From Apostichopus japonicus (taxonomy: Eukaryota > Echinodermata > Holothuroidea > Aspidochirotida > Stichopodidae): 64,000 nt of DNA. The stretch spans positions 10,565,213 to 10,629,212 of the forward strand of contig NC_092574.1 in NCBI RefSeq assembly GCF_037975245.1, written 5' to 3'. Position 1 is the stretch's first letter. The number at the start of each line of letters is the position of its first letter. This document shows, piece after piece, positions 24,010 through 36,929 of the stretch. The notes below the pieces were generated by a model. The model was not told the DNA's origin and ran no database searches. It saw only the letters and a list, made by a program, of their open reading frames with translations. Made by a program: the position numbers and the translations under genes.

Positions 24010-24410
24010 GTGATCTAGAAGGGCAGCCTGTGAGACAACTCGTATCAGATGTTGGCCATAGGAATCATTAAGTCGTGTGTTAACAAATGTGTCATACAGT
24101 CAACCTATATAATTCACTTATGGGGAGGGGGGGGGGGCGATGTGAAACATGAAATTGTTCCCTCAACTTGCAACATGAGAACTGGTTGTAGGTGAATTTT
24201 GTTTTTCTTGAGTAAGGGCAGATCATGGCAATTTGTCTGAAATCTTCGACTGTCACCATCACTTGAATACAGGCTTCATATAACACGCCTACTCAATAAT
24301 TGAATTACATATGTTGACTATCACACGTCAGTTAACAGATTACTTCGTCATATCCATATGGCCAACATCCGATACGACTTGTCTCACATGTTTCCCTTCA
24401 ATCACCGTCA
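24010..24410. mobile_element. Long imperfect inverted repeat (foldback/MITE-like)
   Basis: Left arm TGTGAGACAACTCGTATCAG (24029-) then ATGTTGGCCATA. The right arm (to about 24392) reads in reverse as TGTGAGACAAGTCGTATCGG then ATGTTGGCCATA. Similarity persists inward (GTGTTAAC, AGTCAAC, TATAATTCA) for about 90 bp per arm and weakly outward. No coding capacity; clear target duplication not found. Confidence 0.7.
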
Positions 24411-26920
24411 TTAATGGAAAAATGTTACATTATCTTCAAAATGATGTATTTATCCTAAAACGATGCAGACTTTGAGAGTCCTTTGGATATAATTGTATTG
24501 TACTGTAGGCCTACAATCATTGGCATAGAGGGCTTAGGCCTGGACAGGACCACGGGGTGAGGGTACGTCTTTACTCCTCATCAATTTGCTAAATATAAGA
24601 TGAACTAAGGAGAAATGTTCGATACAAATTTCAGAGTGATTGCTGTTTCTGACAAGTTTGTGTCTGAATTCATTTAGCATGAGGGAACTAGGAATATCTG
24701 AAAGGGCTGAAGTTTCGCCCCGTCTGGAACCCAGCTAGGACTCTTTCTTCAGCTTGAAAATGTTACGAGATAACACAAAATATATGGCAAAGCGCTTTCA
24801 TCGTGCCTGTTTGAAAATTGATACAAAGGGAAATTAAGCACAAATTATCTCTCAGTAGTCCTTAAAGACTTCGTAATGGTGATGTAACCTAGGTTTACAG
24901 GAGTACGAAATAAAACTTTTTAATTGTTTTGCACATTTACTAGTAGATGGCTTATGAAGCTGTCATGGGTCCTCTTTCACACTAACTCTAACATATTTGG
25001 AGTGAAGAACTATGATATAGGCCAGCAAATTTTGCATACAGAATGGAAAAAAAAACACGATTTTTGCGAAAACGTTTCCATTTTCGTTTTCCACACTACA
25101 GTGCTTTCCAGTTTCCGCTCTTCAGCCACATGACGAAATGCAAATTTTCCAGAAAGTGCCATGTGCCATGCGCAACCGACTAATATCCTAAGGGTGAAGG
25201 CCTCATTCTCTTAGGGAAAGGGTGGCAATTTCTGTTTGGAGATAATTACTGGGTGATATGATCGTTTATCGAACATTTTATTCGATGCCATTGATTTTAT
25301 ATAATGTTGAAAATATATTATTTTTGTGTTTGCAGAAGTATTACAATATGTATTGAATAGTGGCAAAAAAAGAATCTTATATTTAGTTGGTGAAGTAGAA
25401 CCACAAAATAAACGATTTGAGCTATGGTTATCAAATTTTCAAAATACTTTATAAACGTTGTAACCGGGGGTCATGTGAGGTTTAAGGGATACCCCTATCC
25501 TTAGTAGCCTATCCTATCCTTAACCAGGACAAAATGACTCCACTATTAGGAGCCACGGCAGGCCACAATTACTGGAATTATTCGAAGACCAATATAAAAT
25601 TTAGAAACATTATTTTCAAGATGTTAAGAATATGGTTCTAGTCTTTCGGTATAAAGTTTTTCGGTATAAAAGTCGCAATTAACGAGATAGATCGATATGC
25701 ATGACGCGACAGTAGATGGCTATTTTCACGGTTGGCGGAATCTTGAGTGTTATTCTGGTCAGACACAGATCCCCTGAGGCGTTCATTGAAAGTTCATTAA
25801 AAGTACAGTACAGTGGTGAGAATCCGTGAAAAGGGCAAAGAAGTTTATCTGCGACTCGGAGAAAATTGGTTTGGTTTCATTCGCAATTTGTCCAGAATAT
25901 ATATAAACAGGATCTGATGCGAAGAGAAAAGGCTGTTAATCCGATTGTACTTTGTAAAGGTTTGGAGATCGTAAGTAACGTTAGGCTTACTATGGCTTAG
26001 GCCTACAGTAGTATTTATTGTGCCAATTTGTACCAGTTCCACGAATGCTGTAAGATACCGATCATCCTCGTACTCGTAGTATCAATTATGAATTGATAGT
26101 ACGATTACTAGGACTTTGTAAATCTTCCAAGAATGCCATCAGCAATTTAGGACTAGGCTTGCCTAGATTTACTACAGTTCAAGGTTTGGTTAGGCTGTTT
26201 TGCATCCTAACAGAGAGGTTAAACTTTTAGTCAGTTCCATAAAAAGAGCTTAGGCTAGGCTGCATTGAGAAGGATGGCAAATAACATTATCTGGGAATTC
26301 CCTAAGGGCGTGCCTATTCGCAGGGGTGCCAGAGGAAAATTCAGAGACCCATTTAGTTATTAGCCTGAAGAAAGATTTATTTATCTTATTCCCCTGGCAG
26401 CGAGATGAGTAATGACTTAAAGTACTTCCACTATTTCCCTGGCTACTGAGTGAATAACAAAGATGTCATGTTGTTGAGCTGTTAGTCACACAAGTAAGGC
26501 ATCTAACCTTGTTATTCATCCAGCTGTGGGACCAATAACATGACCCATTCCCTTATAGTTATACCCCCAGTCCCTGGTCAAAGAAGGAAACACATGTTGA
26601 AAGCTACATGTTCTGTATAAATATTATTTTCATGAATAACATTATAGGTTTGTTATTTGTCTGGCTATCACGTGTAAGGACGTCATGGACAAGATACATC
26701 AAGAAGCAATATTTTATGTTTTATCACTTTTGTTCGGTGGCGCCATGTATCTAAACATGCAACTACAAACAGAGATCAAAATCAAGAGGACTTGGCTATG
26801 AATAGTCACCGGACTTAATACCCACCTCTAAACGAAAAGAATATAAATAGCTAAATTTCAATTTAACATTTACTAATGCAGCTTTATCATTTCACTCAAT
26901 TAGCTTCCTTTAGATTCACC
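24411..26920. other. Upstream region of PDZD11
   Basis: The stretch 25690-25990 has more CpG than its surroundings, and a consensus donor GTAAGT at 25971. This would suit a noncoding first exon of PDZD11 ending at 25970, spliced to the acceptor at 26912-26913. No TATA box assigned; this is inference. Confidence 0.3.
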
Positions 26921-26995
26921 ATGAATGGATTTGTTGAAGATACTGTTGGACTCCCTCTGTACGAGCCACCACCAAGGTTTATACCTCCACACCAG
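26921..26995 (+). CDS. PDZD11: PDZD11 exon 1 (coding)
   Basis: 25 codons from ATG to CAG, donor GTAAGA. Holds the Pro-rich leader with EPPPRFIPPHQ, the segment that in the vertebrate protein docks WW domains. The CCTTTAG at 26907-26913 is a likely acceptor, so this is probably transcript exon 2. Confidence 0.92.
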
Positions 26996-29900
26996 GTAAG
27001 AAGATCATAACTACTCTTTAAGGGAGGGAGTACACAAGTGAATTATTTGCCCACATATTTTCATTTGTCTGCTTTGTCTTTCCCTTTTTTATTTCACGTT
27101 TTTAATTGTTCCTTTCTCTATTTTATTGGTGATTCGACGTGTGGTTCGTTACCAAATTTGCACTGAAGTCTCCTATATGCAGATGTGGTTAGTTAGGATT
27201 ATGATCCTATGCAAAGTGAATAATATCTAGTTTAAATTTTGCACATCAGCTTATGAATTTTGTACATCGTAAAATTCTGAGTTTATAACTTAGTAAAATT
27301 TCCTAGAGTGAGGAAGCCAACAGAAGTTCATTTGAAACATTATCCACATGAAGATCATGCACACCAGCTTGTAAAAAGCCTTCTTTTTGTTCCACTATTG
27401 CGGAGAGTGTCACATGGCATGTAATTGTTACACCCATTCCTGTTCGTGGGTGTTAGTAAACGTCCAATCAGACGGACAAGAGTTTACCTCAACATCAGAC
27501 CACTGTCTTAAATACAGTAGGAGGTGAAGGCACTTAAATCATCATTACTGTAGTGCCGCTAACATGGTGAACAAATTTGTTTTGAGACCATTGCAAGTAC
27601 AGAACCAAACCACAGATCCCAATTCACAAACCCCAAATATCAAATCCACTGAAAAACTTCGCTCTAAAACGTTACAAGGCAACAGTTTTAAGTAAAGAGG
27701 TCTGGTGTTTGTCAAAAGCAGATGCATTCATCTTCATATGTATGTACATAGCAAATTCTTCATTTAGCAAAAGGAATTTTACTATACTGTACCCTACCGG
27801 ATCAATAATGTCAGTTTGACAAATTTATTTCAATAAGTAATGAGTGACAATTTCAAATTATTCTTTGAGAGGAATTGAGTATTCTCCAAAAACATGAGTA
27901 AGAAAGTTATTATTGCCAAAACGTCAGAAATTTGAATAGAATTCTCTCTCTCCTTTCTGTACTTTCTTTCAGAGAAAAGACCATCCAGATTATGACAACA
28001 ACCTCTCAGATTATCTAATGAGATCTATCAGATTTAAGAGGACAAATGCTCCGGTAAATATCAAATGCTCTACAATATATATGACGAGACATCGCTACAG
28101 AACAAATTCTTGGGATGTGTGAAGAAGGCATTTAATACATGTACCTTTTTGGTATTATTCTGTTTGTATGTAATTTACAGAAATATAATTAGCATCTACC
28201 TGACTATTCTGTGGAATTGTGTATTTGCATGTATGTGTGTGTCCTTGTATGTGAACTTGTTTTGTATTCTCACCGATGTCTCGTACAAAGACAAAATCCT
28301 CGGGCATCTCTTGACAAGGATCACACTAACAGTGACCTCAGAAGAATTCCTTGATTATGAGGTATTGTTAAGGTTAGGGTATGTGATTTGAACAATTAAA
28401 AAAAAAGCAATGGGGCTCTCAGTGTGAATGTACAACAGATCTGTGTGTGTTAAAATGATCACCATTGGTATGGTAGTGAGAAGAGCCTTTAAACATTAAT
28501 TGAACTAACTTATGATTGATTTAGCCTTTATGTCAAGTAGCCTCTTCTCCATCATTTTGGTTTTGCGAAATTTTGGTTTCGCTTGCATTAATTTCATTAT
28601 GTTTTTTGCAATTTAGTAAACTACTGTTAGAGAAGTTTTTGGGGATATCTGCCAGAAAATATTTTTTTTTCCTAATGACTATTATTTATCACTAGTTACA
28701 TTGACACTAAATGTGAAACATCAACTTTTGAGCAAGAGGCATACACTTTACTTGGCATTTTTTTTTCTTCTGCAGCTTGGCTTTCTCATAAGAGGTGGAA
28801 CAGAACATAAGTGTCCTCTTTTTGTCTCAAAGGTAGAGTGCTTACTCTTTTACCGTATACTGAATTTGGAGAGGATTAGAATGAGGAATCTGATAGTTAA
28901 AACCACTTAAAGTGGATTATTCAGTTTGGGGAATACCAGAGCTATATCAGTGTGCTGATTTTTCCTCCGATTTTAATGTAGCTTAGTCGAAAAGAAGTTG
29001 TACGCTATGTTGATGTTCGTTCAAGACTTGGTTTGAAAGACAAAAATTTGCAAATCAAAGAATATTTCCTTAGAGTATTATCTTTGCATCCTACACTTGT
29101 ATATAATTGAAAGATAAAGCTGTACTTTAATGGCAGCCATGATATGTCACCATGTAATGTCCATCAAGTTTGGCTCTCCATCTCTCTCCTTGCTGACTTC
29201 TCCATCCTCTCCCAAGAAAAATGGAGGGGGGGGGGGGGAAGGAGCGGGTGGAAGAAAAACATCTGGAACTAACGGTAGGCAAGTTTGCAATACGAAATCC
29301 TCAATTGTGCCACCATCTAAAGCAGTGCTGTGTTTGCACACCTGTGTAAGGCGTCATCACAATACACTTTTCCACCGTTTTTCAGCATCTGTCAAACATT
29401 CATGAGTAAGGGCTCTTGGAGAGTCTTGGATATGTATGATTCCTCAGTCATTGGCAGTAGACTAGCAATTTGTTCAGTCTTTTCTCCATATTCGACAACA
29501 GTCAAGAGTACTGTAGACATCTTCAGTGGGGAGTAATGCAAGCAAACCCATTAGTGTTTGTTTGACATTGACCAACAATGATGCATCTAACCAGGTTATG
29601 CAAAGTCCAAGAGCCATTTTCTATCATGTCGTACTGGCACGTTTACTGGCACGGATTCTATGACAGACATGAGGTTTATTCGCGAATTCGCGGAATATCT
29701 GTGATTTCTTTTTTACCTCGGGGACAAAAACTATTATCCTAACACACTGTAGCATACGCAAACTGGAGCCTATACCGCAATTTTTGCAAAGTTCCATGAT
29801 TTTTTTTTTTACCCAAGGCTCATCCCTGCTATTATGATAATGATGATTTGTTAATTACAGAGTTAAAACAGGGTTGCTGTCATGTCATACAGTCCTGGAA

Positions 29901-32236
29901 ATGTATGCATTCAATGACTATTGTTGATGTATTATCAATGCTATTTTACTGTCGTCCTTCATCTTTGGCAGGTTAGCGAAGGATCAAGTGCCCAGAGGCT
30001 AGGAATGAAACCAGGGGATCAAATTCTCAGTGTGAATGGAATAGACTTTGCCAACATAACCCTACAGGAGGTACTTATTCTTCAGCAGTTTAGCAGTTCT
30101 CTAAAATGAATTGAAGTAATGGATGCAATATTTGGTAGAAAATGTTTAATCTATAAACTGTATGTTCCTACTTGTGGAGAAGATGCAATTAGTGGGCAAA
30201 TATTTGTCATTTCTATGCAGCAAACAATCTACATTAAATTTGTGCTCATATGTTACGTGTGGGTTATTGCTACATTACATAAACAACAAACCGCTTTGTA
30301 GTTACGCCAATGTGTGTAACTTACAGGATCTTATTAAGCTAGTGTGATTGTCAATAATTTCTGTCACATCGAGTTGTATCACAAGAGATTTGATGTCATT
30401 ATGAATGTGACCCTCCAAAAGGCTTTAGAATCACAGAGGTGCAAAAGGCATCCTTGCTTCACCCTCTCCAAGCACCATCACTTTAAGGAAATGCAAGAGG
30501 GGGGGGGGGGTGCTGCATCATTTGTGGTTTCTCTATCACTCTGTTAACCAATTAGACATTTTCTGAGCCTTGTAGGTATCTAGTAATAAAATGCAATTTG
30601 TTTGAGGATACCAGAAAACTTCATCATAGATTTAATAGTTTCAAACCGTAATATGGACAGTTTTTCTTGCCGTAACGGTTAGTTACGTGTTGGTTTCTCA
30701 TGTACATGAGAAACATAATGTCACAAAGTTGGACCTGGACCAGATCGTCCAGATGGAATCTTGGGGGGGGGGGGGGATTCCTGTGCTTAATGTGTAGTAC
30801 TTTACAGTTATCTAAACAAGGTGGACACAATGTGTTACAACTTAAAGCCAATGCAGTAATCTTTACCTCAGTGCCACTTTTGCAGTTTGCAGAATTGTGT
30901 TTCTGAAATTGCATGTTCATCCAATACGCACCCCTTTTTTTTGGCAAATTATTTATTAATCTGATGTAAAAAAAGAACATTTCAAATGTCACTCTCTTTC
31001 TTTTCCTTTACTACTGTATCTACCTCTTCAGTGGAGATGAAATCAAATTGCACATTCTGATGACCAGAAACATGGATTCTAAAACTGCTAGAGTAGTACA
31101 ATCTTTCCTCAGTAAAATTGTTTCCCCAGTCCATGAACCCTGTCGACATATAACAAATAACCTGCCCGGAAATTATTAGCTATAGTCCTTGGAACTAATG
31201 TATTTGTTTCTTGTATTGTATTGTCTCTTCTCTTTTGTTTTTATCTCCTCAAGGCTGTGGACATTCTGAAACAAGCAGAAAACATAGAGATCAGGTTAAA
31301 GTTCTTTCCTTATTGTAAGTTATTTTTGTTATTGGAATTGATAACAAAAATTTTAAAACATTCAGTTGGCTGTTGATAACATATATGTGATTTTCATTTC
31401 ATTTTTTTACCGTGAGCCATTCTCTTTACGTAAGAAAAGACATACAAGTTGGTTTCTTTAAAGGTTATATACAAAGAAAATTTTGCTTTGCCTGGATAAA
31501 GTGGTTCAATAGTTTACTTAAGTTGGGATACTTTTTCCTGAAACTATTGCCCTTGCTGAAGTAATGACTACAACAACAGTGCTGTATTTTCCTTCATGCT
31601 CCATATTGTACACAACTTTTTCTTCGGTGTCAGTGTCGGGGTTGATGTTGTAGTTAATATACGACATCAACATGCTGAGAAAAGACATTTCATAGAGTTT
31701 TCGGAGAACATTGCAGCGTTATCTTTGGTGTGTTTGCACGAAGAGACTGATCAAGTATAGAGCACCTATTTAACAAAGAAATCTGAATTAAATATTCAGT
31801 TTAAACCAACTTTAAACTTTTAACCTAATTCCCTGATGAAACTCGCAGATGATATATCTGTGGTTGAACATGGAGCAGCAGATCATATTGTTGTTGTTTA
31901 GTTATTTACAGAATAGAAGGTGACTGTGGGACAAGACGAACCTTTGCATGTTCTTGTATTAATATGTGCTATGAGATTATGCAATGCTTTCATGAGTTAA
32001 CAAAAAGATTTTGACGTCTCTTCTGATCTGATTTGAAACCAGTGTAAGCAATGCGGCAGTTCGCGTAGTAAAATGCCGTTTAAGTCTGTATTGAAACCAG
32101 ATTCTTTTTAAAATGTGAGGTTATTTTATTAACCTAATTTTGACCTTGCAGAAGATAACTATATTATGATCCAATTTCCTTTTATTTCCCCATTTTATCC
32201 TTCACAGCCTTCGAGAAGACCTATGCCCAAGAATGA
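26921..32236 (+). CDS. PDZD11: PDZ domain-containing protein 11, complete
   Basis: Six exons, 26921-26995, 27973-28053, 28776-28832, 29972-30070, 31254-31314 and 32208-32236, join in frame to 133 residues (human PDZD11 has 140). Seen: an N-terminal segment with LPLYEPPPRFIPPHQ and HPDYDNNLSDYL, matching the family's Pro-rich, HPDYNNEL-like leader; a PDZ carboxylate loop LGFLIRGG; FVSKVSEGSSAQRLGMKPGD; ILSVNGIDF; helix B LQEAVDILKQAE; and the final strand IRLKFFPY. Known: PDZD11 is a small single-PDZ adaptor that binds PLEKHA7-type WW proteins through its N-terminal PPP motif and tails of membrane transporters through the PDZ groove. The start ATG has a good context (ATTCACCATGA) just after a likely acceptor TTTAG, so a 5'UTR exon lies upstream. 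No disabling change is seen. Confidence 0.95.
27973..28053 (+). CDS. PDZD11: PDZD11 exon 2
   Basis: 27 codons between TTTCAG and GTAAAT, phase 0. RKDHPDYDNNLSDYL then RTITLKK-like RSIRFKR, as in the family's pre-PDZ strand. Confidence 0.92.
28776..28832 (+). CDS. PDZD11: PDZD11 exon 3 (PDZ carboxylate-binding loop)
   Basis: 19 codons between CTGCAG and GTAGAG, phase 0. LGFLIRGG is the GLGF-type loop, followed by CPLFVSK where vertebrates have LGIFISK. Confidence 0.92.
29972..30070 (+). CDS. PDZD11: PDZD11 exon 4 (PDZ core)
   Basis: 33 codons between GGCAG and GTACTT, phase 0. SSAQRLGMKPGDQILSVNG is the standard A..AGL..GD.IL.VNG core of a PDZ fold. Confidence 0.93.
31254..31314 (+). CDS. 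PDZD11: PDZD11 exon 5 (helix B and last strand)
   Basis: 20 codons plus one base between CTCAAG and GTAAGT. AVDILKQAENIEIRLKFFPY aligns with AVEILKTAREISMRVRFFPY of the vertebrate protein. Confidence 0.93.
32208..32236 (+). CDS. PDZD11: PDZD11 terminal exon
   Basis: Acceptor TTCACAG. CC completes the split Ser codon, then FEKTYAQE and TGA at 32234-32236. The tail is shorter than the vertebrate NYHRQKERTVH-type end, which is the whole length difference. Confidence 0.85.
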
Positions 32237-35200
32237 GTCTGTTATGTGAGCTTGGACATGAGCTAAGCCAGTAAATGTACCGAGAAGACTTAATCATACA
32301 GGGTAATCAGGACATGAAATATATATTGAAATACCAAGTCAAAATTTTAATGATAGAAGATAAAAGTGTTCCCGAATAACTGTTTTTTTTTTTTTTTTTA
32401 TTTATTTATTTTTTATTTGTTTCAACACATATGGTAATACAAGGTGAACAAGACAATATAACTACAAATAAGTAAAATATGTGAAAGGAAGTAAACTAAG
32501 GAACCCTTTTGGGCTTAATCGAATAGAGTACTCCCATAGTTTGTTATAGTTTGTGATACTCGAATTGAAAAAAATGACGAGGCATGTACTTATCAGGAAA
32601 TTTACAATGTTCAGACCATTTGATTTACCTTTTAAGGATACACATTTGTACTCTTGGCCAATTGTTAGTTACAAATTGTATTATTTGGTCTGACTGTATT
32701 TTTTACCAAATTTTTACTGTATTATATATAAGGCTAGCATTTTCTCAATCCACCAATTTTTGCCCCCCTTTTTGAAGTGCTTTTTTCTTGTTCCAACAAT
32801 TGTGGCAAAAATTAGACTAGGTAATCCGTAAGTTACTTTGTAAGGAAGCCACTCGTCGTTTCATGTCGGGATAACTTGTAAAATGTGATATGCTTGGAAG
32901 GCTACCTTGTTTTTGAAATGACTATTTCCTAAAATGAGTTGTAAATTTCTCTGCAAAAAACAACCTTGATGATAATGATCACTGTCCAAGATTCAACAAT
33001 GCCAGAAACCTTGAAAATGTTACAATATTTGTAACGTAAACCACCACAGCATGGATATCCTTTAAATTGTGATGAGAGTGGTATGTTCCATACCAAATGT
33101 TTTCAAATTAATTCTTCTGCCTCAAAAAAGTTCTATTAGCTGTTATAATCCTCAACCATTTGCACTGACAGCCCTTCACAGCTTTTTTTTTTTTTTAATT
33201 CTTGTGCTTTACCATAACAGATGGGCTTTTTCTGACAAAAGTAAGGTATGAACCAAAAGGTACATCTTGTGTGTCACAACACTAATACATACATATTTAC
33301 TATTAAAAGAAATCCAGCAGTAAATGTTACCTCACCAAACCCCAACCGAGAAATCGGTTGCTGTTTCTGCCACAAATTTTGTGAATCATTACTTGTTGGT
33401 CGACTCAATATTTAAATCTGATATGTACCTTGGAAGAATGGCAACTGTATGAGATTGCTGTCCAGCTCTTCTAAGCTGATAAATGTGGGGGTTTTGGGGG
33501 TGGATCTTTGTGAACTTAGTGCTAAGAAAGCATTTTTTGGGGTCTACATATTTCTCCATTTCAGTGGAGGAATAAGAGAGAGATGGTGCTTGTTGGGGTT
33601 GGAGGGGGAGGGTGGGGGATGGTTGGGGTGGAGGGTGGGGGTGGGGGTTGGTTGTGTGCTTCTACTGAGGTGCTACAAGCCTTGAATATGCATAAAGCCA
33701 AAAGTTTTTTTCTCTGCTGTGTTACTGAAATGTGATTTCTTTGTCTTTATTTTCATCATATACAAATTGTTTGTAACAACTTCTTGGCACCAACTCCAGG
33801 AGACCTGTTAAGAGGGAGAAATTATTCTTAGACCTACTTTTTGAAATGATTTTACCCATGGATCCTTTGAAATGAGAATGTCACCAGTATCCAGATCAAT
33901 GGCCAATGATCAATAAATCTGAGGCCTTTCTAAAAAAAAAAATTCCCATATTTAGCACCAATTTGGGGGGGGGTGGTTGTAAGGAGGGCAGGGTTATGGG
34001 ACTGTGGAAGGGATGGATTCCACATCTTCAGATATAATAGGGCCATTGTTCACAGACCTTAGTACTTGAAGCAATTGTTTCCCTAGATTTGAACTTGCTA
34101 ATTGTTGCCGGATTTTGTTTTTGTTCTTCCTCCATTCCACACAGAATGCAAGCTTTTTTTTATTTTTTATTATTCCCCTAACTTGTGGAAGAATTCAGAA
34201 CCATTATTGATCAATTCTCTGCATTTTCAGCTTTAAATTTTTTCTTGGAGTATTGTCAATAATATCTCTTGATTTTTTTGTTTCTATTTTCTCCTCAGCT
34301 GTGCATTAAGTACTTAAGATAATGCTGAAAAACTAGTTTTTGTTCATTTCATAGCGATTAACATTTGTTTCATTTTTCAGCATACACAGTGTTTCTTTGC
34401 AATGCACACAAAGCAAGAATCACACACAAAAATTTTCTATTTTCACTGAAAAATTAATGTTTAAATGATGTGATGTATATTTGCAATAATATTTGGTCAC
34501 CTCTTTGTTCCGTATTTTGTTCTATTTTTTTTTCCCCGTTTAGATTTTTTTTATCACATAATAACTCCTTTGAATTATTTAATTGTCACCTCAATTTCGT
34601 TTGTAACAGATGTGTAAATATTTATTTTTCTGGCAAAGAAACAAACGTAAGACACTTTGTTTTATGTGAAATACTTTCATGAAAGTAAAAACAGAAAACT
34701 TATGTTATCTTTCTCAATAACATTTTGGACATGGAACTAAAAAGAAAGGCTAACTGAAATTTTGAGGTATGTATTCATTATTTTTTTTTAAATATCCATT
34801 CCTGTACATGAATCCACATCTCTGGTTTTGTACTTCAGTTGGAAAGACTAAGATATAAGATGATTAATATTTCATGTTAGACAGCATTGAATCGTAGCAT
34901 CCATTCTGGGAAAAATTTTACCATGAATTGATATTTAACAAAATATGTGTGAATACTAAGCACAGTGGGTGCTGCTATCGTATCATTGTAAAAAAATACC
35001 ATCTTTTTTATTGGGCTTGTATTTCTCTCTAAAAAAAGATTGGAGCTCTTTTAGTTTCCATTTTCATATTGCCAATTAATCGCACTGCCTAGTTAAATCA
35101 TTCACCATTTGCCTTATTGTAGATTGATAGATATTTTTTTTGGTGGGGGAGAGGAAGGGGGTGGGGGAAATTAATTGTAGTACCTTGATGAAACCGTGTA

Positions 35201-35374
35201 CAGAGAAATGTAGAAGTATTTAAATTTGAGTTATAATTCAGGTGAAATATCTACTACCTTATTGATTGTATGTTTGTGTTTTTAACATGATTTGCTCCTT
35301 TTAAAGTTATCCACGTTTTGGGATGAAGAATAAAAAGTTAAAATTAAATCATAGGTATTGAGTTGTTTCATTTT
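32237..35374. other. PDZD11 3' flank
   Basis: At 32384-32420 a T-run followed by TTTATTTATT and TTTCAACACATATGGTAATA looks like a minus-strand LINE tail (A-rich, AATAAA-like end), without visible coding part. Candidate poly(A) signals AATAAA at 33912 and 35329. Otherwise AT-rich DNA and the G-rich block. Confidence 0.4.
33594..33652 (+). other. G-quadruplex-prone block
   Basis: Within about 60 bases there are more than six runs of three to five G separated by one to four bases (GGGGTTGGAGGGGGAGGG onward). This meets the usual G4 pattern several times over, on the plus strand, downstream of PDZD11. Confidence 0.75.
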
Positions 35375-35508
35375 CCGACGGTAGCAAGCTGTGTGTGCAT
35401 TTTCTGGGATCGATGGTGGTGTGTAACACTTCTGTTACACCTCATTCGAACTAGGTCAGATTACCAACATTAGACGTTTCTTTTCATGCGAGTCTTCACA
35501 CCCTTTAA
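35375..35508. mobile_element. TTAA MITE, copy 2 (right end only)
   Basis: Matches the right 135 bp of copy 1 from CGGTAGCAAGCTGTGTG through GGGATCGATGGTGGTG to the CACCCTTTAA end. The left part is absent; truncated. Confidence 0.85.
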
Positions 35509-36929
35509 GTGCTGTTTAACTGTAATATTAAACACCTTGTCTAAGGTTCAAACCCCAGAAGTTGAAATCTTAATATTCTGCCTTTCCTCCTTCCCATCCC
35601 CTTGCTGAAATTGCCAAAATTGACCCAAACTCGATTTCGCCCAAATGACGTAACAGGGGGTAATCGATGCTCGGGAGCCCAAATCTGCAACTCCCAGGTC
35701 CATATCTGTTTCCGTACGGGAGATACGTGGTCCCAGAGTACAAGATAGAAATACGTGTTCTTTATAAGACTGTGCACAATTTGGAAAACATCCTCTTTTC
35801 AGCCCCCTCGCTTGTCCTCTCTGAAACACCCATCGACATTAAAATTAGACGTGGAGTAGAAGACACCCTTGTCTTTGTTATACACCAATTTCGTGTAATT
35901 ATCTGACCGGGAAAGGCTTTTTGTTTATATTATTTCTATTTGCGCCAAAAATAGGTGTTTTGTCTTGAAAAGTTAAAAAAGCACCTCTTTTTGGTACCCG
36001 ATTCGAAAATAAACTTCAGATTCGTAATCAGCGTGTCGCGAACTACCAGAAAAGATATGATGATATATGTCCCTTATTAATCTAAAGCATGGATGAACTC
36101 TTAACTTTAAGCATATTCCAACGTTTTTCCACGAAAGAGCTACAGACCTACTACACACAAAATATGTAAATGTCACTGAACGGCATCCGTAGGGACATCG
36201 TTTTTTGGTCCACATTTGAGTTTCCATCATATCTTTAATCTGCTTCTCATGCATATCTTTTAAATGTGATTGTTATAATGACCACATCTAAGGAACTTTA
36301 AGTCGTATTTCTGTATCCAGTGGAATTGTCTCGCTGAGATATGAAAGGATGAATTTTCCGTACGTTTTCACGGTAGGCCCCTCTGTTCAAGGTCAATGCA
36401 CGACTATAACATTAGGTCCACTAAGTGCGGATATTGGTCTCCATTTGCCACTATTGCAGTAAACCCAACCGAGCAACTTATCTACGGTGTCTCTTAAAAG
36501 ACATTATTATTAACAAAGTCGAAAAGAATTTTTAGTCTCTTTGGTGTCATTTTAAAAGTATTTCTGATTACATTACGTACAGATTCGCACTCCATCCTTT
36601 TCTATGAGAAATGACCATATGGGAAACATGACAATGACCGTGATAAAATCAATTTCAAGATTACTAGCGATCAATTCGCTCAATTTATTTCAAAAAAATG
36701 GTTGAAAAGTGACATGAATTCCACCTCATTCATTCATTTTATTTGAGTATGTTGAACGCTTGCGATAACATGTCATTACGAATCATTGCAGACGCTCACC
36801 CAAACCGTTAAAAAATACCGCCCCTCCCCCTCTCTTCCTACACTGCGCTCCCAACAGTGGCGGAGCGTCCATTCAGTCCCCCCCCCCCCCTCCTGACAGA
36901 CTCAAATGGACTGATGGCGCTCTTTTCAG
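35509..36929. other. Unclassified, more CpG-rich than surroundings
   Basis: Sandwiched between the truncated MITE and the first large TIR element. Contains CAGTGGCGGAGCGTCC at 36855, which resembles hAT-type transposon tips, with a weak inverted partner GACTGATGGCGCT at 36909, and 13 C at 36878-36890. No significant coding frame. Possibly an unrecognised nonautonomous transposon. Confidence 0.35.

Larger units (their letters stand above)
26996..32207. other. PDZD11 introns
   Basis: Introns of 977, 722, 1139, 1183 and 893 bp. Seen: G-runs near 29226, 30502 and 30763-30776, an 11-bp inverted pair (ACGAGACATCG near 28083, its complement near 28273). No further exon or known element. Confidence 0.55.

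Noticed and set aside
28065-28391. 108-codon frame with hydrophobic segments
   Set aside because: Lies within PDZD11 intron 2, AT-rich composition makes Leu/Ile/Phe-rich frames by chance, no homology recognised.
30624-30992. 122-codon minus-strand frame
   Set aside because: Within PDZD11 intron 4 and read through a 14-base homopolymer as prolines; no family match.
35541-35906. Overlapping frames on both strands near 35.6-35.9 kb
   Set aside because: Considered as a captured gene fragment in the unclassified CpG-richer stretch, but neither strand shows a recognisable domain or splice logic.
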